Shown here: positions 34,828-46,800 of the stretch, piece after piece
Layout: each line of letters begins with the position of its first letter
How positions within the stretch are numbered: position 1 is the first letter of the stretch
DNA from: Conus ventricosus
Taxonomy: Eukaryota > Mollusca > Gastropoda > Neogastropoda > Conidae
Direction: 5' to 3'
Assembly: GCA_018398815.1 (NCBI GenBank)
Contig: CM031615.1
Span: forward strand, 54,308,044 to 54,372,043
Length of the DNA stretch: 64,000 bases
The notes under the pieces: model-generated
Databases searched by the model: none
Seen by the model: the letters and a program-made list of their open reading frames with translations, nothing else
Told to the model about the DNA's origin: nothing
Program-made: the position numbers and the translations under genes

Positions 34828-37800
34828 GACTGGTGAGTTGATTTTAACGTGGTGACAGCCCTGATGTGGCCCTTTGCGGTCGGCTGGGCTATAAGCAACA
34901 TTATCTTATCTTATCTGGTATGTGTTATTACAGGTATTTATCCCAAACTTTTCATCACTGTGTACCGGCATTAAACACTTACTGTATTCTTGCGTGACCT
35001 ATGAGCATTCTCTTATACACCTGAAGTATTAACAGATTCACACGTTTTTAACAGATCATGTCATTGTCACTGACAAAGTTATCCACAGCTGAGGGAAGGC
35101 AAAAAGAAAAGAAAAGGAGGAAAAGCACACAGAGAGGAAGCATAGCTGCCAACTGCTACGAGATCGCCGTAGTTTGCTACGCCAAGAGAATGCTTGCTAC
35201 GACGCTACTACGAGCATTAAATTGCTACGGCGAAACAAAAAAATTCGAAGATACTTTCGTTTTGTTTGGACAGCGCTAAGTAACGTCTCTATCGGTCTGT
35301 CGGAACTGCATTTCCGCTTTCGGTTTTACTGTAGCACGTAGATTTTTTTTACAATTTGCCCTCTTCCTCTGCTTCATCTCTGTATAATAACATTTATAGA
35401 TATACTAAGAGTACTGTAGCTTTAATGTGGTCCGTAAAACTGGTTATAGGCCTGATTTCTTTTTAGAACGCGCGCAAAATTAAGTTGCTACTGTCAAATT
35501 GGAAATGCTACTGTGAAAATTGTGAAATGCTACTGTAAGCCGCATGAGCAGGTTGGCAGCTCTGAGGAAGCCATTCTGATTTTTGTCAGGGGAGGGAACT
35601 AAGGATAGGTCAGCATTATGCATCACTCATGTAACACCACTGGCAGGTTGTATGCCCTTGACCTCTTCCACTGGATCTGATGAATGAACATAGCGTGTTG
35701 CACAGCTGTTTCTGGGTGCATTGCGATGTGATTGGGAAAGCCTGGAGGAAGTTTAATGAGATAGGTTCAGTCATCTCCCATTGAAAAGCAAAAAACAAAC
35801 AAAAAACCCACTAGAAAAGGATCAGATGGTGGAACAAGCTTATTCTGAGGAGCATTCATATCCATATGGTCATTTAGTATCACAACATCAAGAACTCCTT
35901 GCAGGGCTGGGAGAAATTAAATATTTTCACTGGCTGTCAGGGTTTGTGCATCAGAAATTGCGTTAGCCCGCCCAAGTTTTTTACTTGCCCGATGATAGAA
36001 GAGTACTGCCACATTTTCTTTTTCTTTTCTTTTTTTGCATTGGGTAGCAAGCATCGAAGCTGGAAGCAGTACGGTTCAACAGATCAGCAGGAAAAACACA
36101 GCCAAAGCAGTTTGTGTTTGCACAAAGCGATGTGCTGAGTCTTTCAGTGCTGACATTTTTCTTTTCCCTGTGCAGATAACAACACCTTGTAGGATGGTTT
36201 TCTTGCTATTTAACACACCTTCTCCTGTCCATACATTTCCCCACTGTGTTTTGTTTGTTTGTTTGTTTTTTATTTTTTGCTTTAAGATTTGTAGAGGCGT
36301 TTTCGTATTGGTATACTGAAAAATTCAGTGGAAAGTTACAACAGTGTAGCAGCTGATGTCACAAATGGAGGAAAGCTGACCTAACAATATCAGCTGCTCT
36401 TCATACACAGGTAACTATCCATACACAGGTAACTATCCATGAAGCCAGTGGAATTCTACTAACTGTATCTGCTCCATGTGCAGCAAATAGGTAGGACAAA
36501 GTCGTCGGCCATTTCAGTTAAAAATCAAGCCATCAGATTTTTAAAAACTCGTGGAGAAAACGATCAGTACAGTCAGCAAGTCGCCTGTCAGGCTGTCCTC
36601 AGTTTTGAAGTCTACTTGCTCACTGCGTTTGCACCTGCCTCAGGCAATCAGGTGACTGATTTGACCTGTCCCGCCATGTTGTGTAGCCCACATATCTTGT
36701 TTAGCTGATCAGCACAACCAAAGAAGAAAAGGGGGGGGGGGGGGGGGGGGGGGGGGGAAGGAAGAAAAGTAAAGAAAGTCTCCATATTGTGTTGCCCTCA
36801 GGCCCTGCTCTCTATGTTTCCATGCTCCGATACATCTCCGTCAGGTTAGCAAAGTTTGACAAGTTGACGGATTATGTGGGAGGAACCTCTCTTTTTCCCA
36901 GCTGTCTCCGGCTTGAAGGGGACAGACGCATCATTCACTCGAGTTTGTTGCAGTATTGTCGTCAGCAGTGGGCTTGTTTGGCAGTGTCCTGGTGAATGTG
37001 CCAGCAGAGCAGGCTTAGTGCTAGACGATCACTTGATACTTCAAAAGGGACTGAGCAGTGGTGTTGGTTTGGGTCTTGGTGGTGATGGAAGCCTTGTGAA
37101 CCTTGTGAACCACCAGAGTGTGTGAAGTTGGTGCAGTGGCTGACAAGCTGTAGCATTGGTGTCTGATCTTTGTGGACGTCTGTCCTGTTCACAGCAGCAC
37201 GTCTGTTGGTGTGAGTGTTTGGGGGGGGGGGGGGGGGGGGGGTGCTGAGGTATGGTACACTGCCGTAAAGCCAGGGAAAAACAAGATTTAATGGAGGGAA
37301 GGGGGGGGGGGGGGAAGGAGATAAAAGAATGATAAAGCCAACTTTTCCTTTCTTACAGCTGCATGTATGCCAGTTTAAAAATACCCCCCACCCCCACCCC
37401 CACTATTTCCCAATCAAATATGGTTTTTGTTTGTTTATTGTTTTGTTTCCAGATTTGCTTTTTTTCCTTTTGCTGCATTCTTTTATTTATTTCTGATATG
37501 ATAATGAATGAATGTTAGCTTGCAGTTATTTTTCAATTTCAGATCTGTTCTGTTTTAAGAGCGAAGGTTTGTAAGTCAAGGCGGCTTTAAAACAAGAAGG
37601 GTGGTCCGCTTACCTGAAACAGATGAATAATGTTGAATGCTTGAAGAACAGTTTTACCAAGACTTGGGATCTATGCACAGCAGTTATGTATTTCTGGGCA
37701 AAGTCGGTGGCAGTTAAAAGCATCAGCCTTTCTCACAAAGTTTCAAAGGGAGATGACTGCAGGCGGAAATTGAAACAAATTTTAAGAATAATTCTCAGTG

Positions 37801-40800
37801 AGTCCGCCAAAAACAAGGACAAACAAATTACAACCATTGATCATTTATATTCCCTGAATGTTGTTTATCTTGCCCGACGAAGACCTAAGAGGTCGAAAAG
37901 CGTCGTGTTTTTTATCGTGTACTTTGCTTGTCCTTATTTTCGGTAGAATTACTCTTAAATTAAAATTTTCTCACATAGCACGGCTGACATGTGAAAGTTT
38001 CAAAGCGTAAGTGTTAAACAGGGTTGAATGTTTGCTGACTCATCTAGACAAGAATATTTATGCCTTATTCATGAGACAAAACGGGTGTACATCCCAGGAA
38101 CACAGACGTCTAATGATATACAGTGTGTGATTTTCATGAATATTTAAAGGGGATTAAAACGCAGGAAGTGTATTTCCATAGTGGAGGATTGGGAGTGGTC
38201 AGCGAGTTACAAATGATGCTCAGAATCTCAGTGTGTTGAATCATGAATCGTCACATGTTTGTATGTCAGAGGTATGATACGGGAAGCTTTCAGTGTGTAC
38301 AGCTCTTGGTGAGCTACTTCCTAATAAATCGATCTCAGTAGGTGTGATTTTCGTCTCTGAATATTTCTGTGAAGTTTTATCATCAAGATGGGCTGAACAT
38401 TTGACGCTGGTATTCATCAGATCAAGTCAGATTATTTGTTGGAATTCTGCTTTTGGATATTCATTTTTCATTGTACTGTGCCTGTATGTGTAGTCATGAT
38501 ATTTCAGACTCTAGAATAAAGTGACAGCGAGAAATTATGCAATTCAGCAGCTCATTTTTGTGACGTGGCAGTTGATGAGAACGTGTCTCCCTGTGGGATC
38601 ATCATACCCAGAGACCAGATGGTTGTGGGGAGTTCCACGACAAGAGTTGATGTTCCTGTCACAGAATGTCTGTCATCAGGTTTTGGAAGGAAAACATTTA
38701 ATGTTTAAAACATGGATATGGTGTAAGATCAGTAGGAATGACAAGATATATTGGGGGGAGGGGGGGGGGGAGGGGTATGCATAAGTATATTTTTGTAAGT
38801 GGAAAGGAAGGGAGGAGTAAACGCACACAAAGAAAGACAACTCATGAACGTATGCTGGCTGGCAGTGCCAGGACGACTTGCAGACGGTGACGGTGGTGGT
38901 GCTGGTGAAGGACGACTGTCGCATCGACGCCGGATCCCTGCAGGTGGGCGACCGCATTGTGGGCGTCGGCAATGTGCTGGTCACAAGTCTTGACGAGGTC
39001 AGGGTCAAGCAGGTGTTCAGCCAGTCGCAGGAGCCCACGTGCAGCTAAGGTGTCGGCCAGTTCACAGGTGAGGGAATAAGGAGGGGTCAAGACATAATGG
39101 AACAGGGTACAGATTTTAAGTCTAACTGTCCAGTGGATCAATCGGGAACAGTTGAATGGACCTTCGTCCAGTGTTACAGGGTTGTCTATAGAGTCAGTAT
39201 CTACAGAGATCTTGTACATGGGAGATGGAGTACCCCTTTACCTTAAGGCCAGGACTGTCTGGAAGAGTTACCACTAATGTATGCGTACCCAGAACAGAAT
39301 TGTACAAAGCAGATCAATCTGTGTATTTGTATAAGCAGTGGTGAAGTATGTGCATCACAGCCAGCAGTGGGTGAGCATGCACGAGTTCCATCAGAAGAAA
39401 AAAAGACATGTCTGTGACGCAGACATATGTCATTTTTTTGACATATTACAAGAGAGATCTCTAAATCGAGAGAGTCAGCAACCAAAGAAAGACACATCAC
39501 CAAAGCCTGTTCTTCACCATTTTGGTGTGCTTTGATGTGCTTATTCAGGTTGTTGATGCTCAGGACTGCATAAAGATTTGTGGTGTGTACAAGTGATGAC
39601 TTGTGGAGATCTGTCTGGGCAACACTGAAGAAATGCTGAAGGATAACTGTTTGCACAGTAACCAGCCATAGCCAGTACAGCACTGCCGGCCCAAAAACAT
39701 GTCAGAAGGGGCAGAAATCAGGCGGCTAATGTGATCATCAGTTGATGTTTAACAGAACCAGAGGTCTCAAGGTCTGACCAGTGCATTGGGCTAATGCTTA
39801 GGTCAGACGTCTGCTAAGTCATAGCCACAAGACCTTCTTCTTAAAGTCTCTCATCTTAGTCACTAATTCATTTATCCATCAGCTTTAAATCATGCGCAGC
39901 GTGGTATTGAAACTTTGCGGTTGTGGTGTAGCATATATGGATTAGTCCACATGCGGTGACACCCCTTGATGAAAATGAAACTGAACTAACAGAACCAGAA
40001 GCATGCTTTTTTTTATTATTATTCGTTTTACCCAGGATGTAATATTGTTGTATGTCCTCTGTTACGACTCGCTCCCTCGCAGTCTGTCTCTGTCATACAT
40101 GTGTGTGATGGGTTGGTGAGGGGGAGGTGGGATGTCACGAAATTTATGTGCAGTGTACATTCATACACTGTCATTAGCAAATATAGAACAGTTGTCTCTC
40201 TCTTCTCATTTCAGTAGCTCTCTCTCTCTGTGCTCCTCTTTCTCTTGTCTCTCTCTCTCTCTCTGTCTCATGCCGCCCCCCTCTCTCTCTCTCTCTCTCA
40301 TACACACGCACGCACGCTGCGCGCGGCGCACATACACATGTGATGGGTTAGTGAGGGGCAGGGGAGGGAAGGTGGCGCTGTCACATACATTTTGAGCAAT
40401 CAGACATGCACGCACTGTCGTTGACAAATATAGAACAGTTGCCTCGCTTCACATTGGAGATTATTTCATTGTCAAAATAATTGCTGGTTCTGATATCTTT
40501 TGCTGGCAATCGCTGTCTTTTTAACAAATCAATGTCTCTCTTTTTTTTTTCCTTTTTTTTTGGGGGGGGGGGGGTGTGACGTTTTTATTAAGACCCCATT
40601 CATAAATGATGGTTGAGTGCTCAGGCAAGAACGATAGACCGTAGTAGGAAAGTCAAGCTTTCGTCCACACCCTTCACTTTCTTTCCACAGATGTAATCAA
40701 GAGGTTTGATCTTTGATTCAACAACTGAATTTAATTAAGTATGAATAAGATGATTTGATCTGCGGTGAATATGTCGTATGGTTGCTTTGTATGTTGATGT

Positions 40801-43800
40801 CGTTTGTTGCCTATGAAATGAGTTACATATAAAAGAAATAAATCATGCACATACACCAATAACGACAAAGTCTCTGTCCTTTTCCCTTCACTTCTTGCAG
40901 TAGCACGATATAGGCTGTCTGCTCGTGCTACAAAAAATATCTTCCGGAGGATACACACAAATAGAAATGTAGTCATGCACAAGATGATATATATGTAAGA
41001 AAAAAATGTCTGAGTGTGTTATGGCGTGCTTGGATATGGAGGGATGTGTTTAAGCGATTGTCACTCGCTTCACGGAATTGCGTAGCGTTCCGGAGTTCCG
41101 CTGACGTTCACAGTCCTCTTCCAGATCTCGGTAAGGTCGACACACCAGCACGTTCCTCCGACGAAGGATGTAGCGGGATAAAGACGTGGTGCCGAAGGTG
41201 AAGATGAAGACGGTGGTGTAAAAAATGAAACCAAACGAGATGGGACGAGACCTGCAAGATAACAATTGTCTTAGATCTTGCACTATGGTGGCCACATCAC
41301 TATTCCACCATCACACGTCCTAAACACACTTTACAATTGCACTAGCTTGCTCTATCATTTACAGTTGATTTCCTTCAAAAATCGCTTTACGATGAAGCTC
41401 ATCAACAAAGAAGGAAAAATGTATACGAATATTCCAATCTGCCTGACTGAGTTATTCGCCAAGGCTTAGTGCTTGATGAATTACAATTATATTTAATCCT
41501 TGAATGGATTAAATCAAATGGCGTTAATCTTCATATTATACAGATCACTTAGATCACGAAAATGCTTCGTTCATAACTTGAACTCGTTTACGATTCTTTA
41601 AATAATAAATCTGCATTCACACAAATATCACATCTTCTAAATATGGTTGCATACAACGGTGCTGAAATAGAATTTACATAATATGGATTAGTACATGGCA
41701 ACACGATATGATTGAGAGCAAACAGATGAAAGATGACAGCTCTACGATCAATCATACGTGTTGACCGGTAAACCTGAAATATTTAATTCAGAGCATATTA
41801 AATGATCGCGCGCACAAAGTACTATTGAACTGGTAAATGTGCCTTAATGCGATTACATTGAAATAGATTTTGTTGCTCTATACGAAAAAAATGGTTTCGA
41901 TCCATTTACCTCAACACAGCCTTAGTGCCCACAGTTTTCGACTCGCCCACGGAGCGATGCGACTCGTTCAGACTCTCCCGAAAAAAGTTGCGGGTGCTGT
42001 CGACTGCTCTGTGGTGCCCCTTCAGTCCGGCTAGACTGATGTCTTCAAAAGGTTACTTGCTCTTCCGATAATCAGACCTTTTCTACGGAGCCAATTCCAC
42101 GACCTACTGGCTGTCCAAAGATGGTAGATACAACGGCTACTATCTACCGCACATGCGCGGACAGAGACACTACTGCCACTTGGACAGTCGTGATTGGTCA
42201 GTACGACGGTTTTCGATGCCTACAATTGTAAATCATTTTATTATTAATACAAATGCAAGTCTGCATGACGCTTGAAATTATAAACGTACTTCCCTAAAGC
42301 AAAAACTAACAATTAGTTTTGTCGTTTGGACATAGAAATATTAATCCAGCGCAGAGCGAATAGACGTCAATGTATCGATTGCGTCATTTTCTTAATGAAA
42401 AATGAACGAGCTTATGAATGAATGTCACAAATACCCCCCTACTTAGCGAAAAAATCCTATTTAAGCAAAACACTAAGAAAGGTGACAGTCCATTAATAAG
42501 TCAAATACAGGATTAAACAATCAAATTATGCACAATTCTTTTGCATTCCACAATATATATATATATATACATTTGCAGGATTCCAGAGTCCTTTCACTCT
42601 TCGACAACTACACTATACTCATGTAGTCTCTTGAGTACGGCATTGATTGCCTCAACATGTTCCTCCCAAGTCTCAGAAGCGATTAGAATATCATCAATAA
42701 GTTGTGGACATCTTTTGATTTTATGTCACTCAATAATTTCCTCATCATCCTATGAACATGGCACTTGCGTTTCTCACGCCAAAGGGCATACGTTTGCACT
42801 GATATTGTTATGACGATGAACAATGTTTCTAGCTCTGTCTTCCATTCCTTGGTCAGATACTCTTCACGATCTTCCTCCTGCATGACAACTGCGACGTACT
42901 CCTGTTGTTTCAATCCTTCTCTTTCAAAGTACTCTTTGAGGAGATTGATGTGATATGTTTCTCCTTGCCGTTGATCTCAATCTTGTAATCAATGGATTGA
43001 TCTTCTGGAAATGGTGTACGGTCCTTTCCATGTTAACTGGAGCTTGTTATGTTTCTGTGGAAGTGCACTAATACTTTGTTCCCAGGAATGAGATGTCTCA
43101 TCTTCGTTTTCCTGTTGTAGTGCTTCGCTTGTCGTCCGGCGGCCTTGTCTAGATTGTCACGAGCTATCTTGCATGTTTCTTCGATCTCTCCTTCGATCGA
43201 TGACATATTCCGCCGTTGTTCTGACGTCTGTCTCCAGCTCCTCGTCTGTCCATATTTGTTTTAAGACCTGCATTGTCCACGCACGTGTCTCCCATATAAT
43301 AGTTCAAATGGTGAGAATTGAGTGATTCTTGTGGTGCTTCTCTGTAAGCGAACAATACTGCAGGAAGAAATCTGTCCCACTCTTTGGGTTGATCTAAACA
43401 AAGTTTCTTCAACATGACCTTCAACGTGCCATTTAAATCTTTCCACGAGTCCGTTGGTCTGAGCGTGGTATGGCGTTGTGGTGATACCTTTAATGTTCAA
43501 GAGTCTGTTGACCTCTTGCATCGTCCCAGAAAGAAATTGACTACCTCTGTCCGTGAGGAATTTGTGTTGGTATTCCCACTCGCGTCCAGATTTTCCACAA
43601 AGCTTCAGCCACTGCTTCTGTGTTGATGTTACGGAGTGCTGTTGCCTCTGCGTAGCGCGCGTAGCATAATCGATGACGGTGAGAATGTATCTCTTCCTGA
43701 TGATGACATGGGGTTGATGGGTCCGATGATGTCCACTGCGACACGATGGAACGGTATTTCGATCAGCGGCATCCGCTGAACTGGCGCTTTCCTAATACTA

Positions 43801-46800
43801 TTTCTGCCGATACATCTCTGCACGTATCGCATGACGCACAATATCTTTTGACGTCACCTTCCACTCCTGGCAAAAGAAATCATGTAGCAGACGCTCTTTC
43901 GTACGCCTTACACGAGGTGTCCAGACATAGGTATGTCTGAGCTACTTGTAGTACGTTAGATTCCAGTTTCCTGGGTACCACAACTTGGGTATGCTGCGTC
44001 GTTGGTGTACGCACCTTCCTATATAGTATTCCCTTCTTGATCATAAACGATGTTTCAACACCTGTTTTGCTGGTACGTGCGTTGTCTGGTTTACGGGCCA
44101 ACTCAAAACAACTTCTTGAGTGATGGGTCTTTAGTCTGTTCTTCTTTCAATTCTGCAGGAGATACAATGCTGCAAGTTGCTTCTTTGATCTTGAGCGGTC
44201 TCATCTGCTTGCCGGTAACTGCTGCCGCTTGGATGGGATAAACGGTTACATTAATGATCCCTCCTCTTTCTTGCTTGCGGGTATTTCCAATCAATACTGG
44301 GCAAAACGGGTTTTTTCCATAACGAGTACTTCAGTCTTGTCTGAAAAAGTAGGGAGTCTCCATATGTACACTCGCCACAGGAAGATTCTGTTTGACTGAT
44401 GACGATGCAGTGATACCTCTTTTTTCTGAACCTGTGTAACAATGTTCTGGAACTAAGTCCTTCCTCACGATCGTCATGGTAGAGCCTGTATCTCTCACAG
44501 CATCCACGTTTCTCCTTCGACTTCTACCGTGCAATAGGGATTGAACTCGATCCCTTTACAAACTATCACACAACTGTTGATCATCTTTTAGTTGACACTG
44601 TGCAGCCGCTGTCGTAGTGCACATCGCTGTGTCATTTCTCTTTTGTGTACAATCCCTCTGGTGATGTGGTCCTCCACATCTGTAACATTTTATCTGGAAG
44701 CGATAATTTCTCCTGTCGTTGCCTCCCCTGTCAGGTACAGATCCCCTTGGTTTATCCTCCTTCCGAGCTTCCTTGTGTGGACCTCTGTTATCACTCCCTG
44801 ACCATACCTACGATGATCAGGTTTACTCTCACGATAGCTCCTCCACAAGTTCGTCTGTTCAAAATAGATCTGCTGCTGCAACAGCTTCCTTTCCAGTCTG
44901 TGGATCTCTCTCCCTGACAAATCTCGCCTGATCAAAGGCAATGCTTCCAGAAACTTCTCTAGGATTAACATTTCTTTTAAATCCTTTTCTGTCTGTTGGA
45001 CAAATTCAACCACCTCTCTAGCCACTAGACAAACGATCCCATAGTGACAATGAGTATCAGTGCTCTCTTTGCGTGCTGTACGAAACTTCTGTCTGTAATG
45101 ACCAGCACTCAGTTGATACTTATGCAAAGTGCCTGTTTGATGAGGTTATAGTCCGCCGACTCTGCCGCGGGTAGTTTTACATACGCTTCCCTAGCTCTGC
45201 CCTTGAGTAATGGAGCTAACCTGGCACCCCTTCCTCCTCATTCCATCCATTATGACTGCCACCTTTTCAAACTGAGTCAAATATGACTCAAGGTCGTCCT
45301 TGTCTTCTAAGTAAGGTAACTTGACCTTAGCCGACACTACAGTCTGTAGAATGGATTGGGCGCTAGCACTTGGTTGAGCATCACCACTGCTTCCTGCTTT
45401 AACTCTAGCTAACTCTAGCTGTAATTGTCTCTCGGCCTCTCTTTCTTCTCGATCTCTTTCCTTTTCACGTTCTTTCGTTCTCTTTCTTCACGCTCCTTTC
45501 TTTCTTCTCGATCTCTTTCTTCCTTCTCTCGTTCTCTTTCCTCACGTTCCTTCTTCTCGATGTAAAAGAGCGAGTTCTGCTCCTTTTAGGCCTAACTCTA
45601 GTGCTCAGCTTTCCATTCTCGGAACTGCGCACTAGTCTGAATTTGTTGAGACTGACTTCGTCAGTGGCAGATGCCTGACGTCGGGACTTTCCTGTCGGCA
45701 TGTCGCCTACCACTGCAAGTCCTGATGTCTTAACAAATTTAACAGTAGAAATAACGCGGAAAACCGAATACCGTCACGCGTTAGTGCCAAATGATATTGG
45801 CACACGTTTCAAAACACCGAGTGCAAAGAAACAACTTTCCCCACCACGACTGGGAAAACACACTACACAACCCCGTGTAGTAAAAAAAATGGGGATAACA
45901 ACACTCGAAACCCCAACACGTGTATTCAAAACACGTCAACAAACCAAACCACGGTTTGCACACACAGCTACGGAACGAACGTGCTAACTGACGAACGGAC
46001 GTGCTGAAAAATATATCTCCAATATTGTACGTACGAAAACATTACGGCGCCGCAAAATAGCCCGTGGTGCCACGTCGCACCCACGTTAATAGCTTACGTT
46101 GAAATGCCGCTTTAGGTATCAATACTTTACTCTATCACTGTGTCCCAATCGACACAAATACAACACCACTGCACAATTCCAATGCAGTAAAGTCAAGATT
46201 GCACTAACTGGCAACTTGAATCAAATCTTCTTCACAATGGATCTAGTACAATAGATTAATAAGAAGTTAAAATATTGTCGTGGTAAATATGACGTGAATT
46301 GGCCAAGGTCGTTACTTTCTCTGTACTGTGTTGAGGCCTTTTCTAAAAATTAGGGAAATAATGAACAAATAGCGTCGCGACTAACGAAATGAATACAAAT
46401 GTTATGAACAAAAATGTGAATTTAAATTTTCTATTTATATGTTTAGATGGTCAACACATATAATAGATCATAGAGCACACCGCCCAACCTCCCACTGGAA
46501 AAAGAGTGAAGGTTGCGGTCTACAATCCTTGCCTGCGTCACTGACCTCCAGGTACTTTCAGATCGAAAGATCCCCGGGACGAGCCCCCAAATAATATGTG
46601 ACGTTTTTATTAAGACCCCATTCATAAATGATGGTTGAGTGCTCAGGCAAGAACGATGACCGTAGTAGGAAAGTCAAGCTTTCGTCCACACCTTCACTTT
46701 CTTTCCACAGATGTAATCAAGAGGTTTGATCTTTGATTCAACAACTGAATTTAATTAAGTATGAATAAAGATGATTTATGATCTGCGGTGAATATGTCGT

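Larger units (their letters stand above)
33488..38871 (+). other. Intron 1 of the ROCO gene
   Basis: This 5.4 kb intron holds a SINE (33895-34250), a LINE 3' fragment (34430-34916), the second copy of a hairpin repeat (37800-37975), poly-G runs at 36731-36757 and 37218-37242, a GAA run (33628-33655) and an 18-bp duplication at 36403-36438. I see nothing else with coding or structural signal in 34920-36700 or 37250-37800. Confidence 0.7.

Noticed and set aside
39900..39985. Possible SINE-like fragment
   Set aside because: It vaguely recalls a dispersed repeat, but no pol III boxes, partner copy or boundaries can be shown here.
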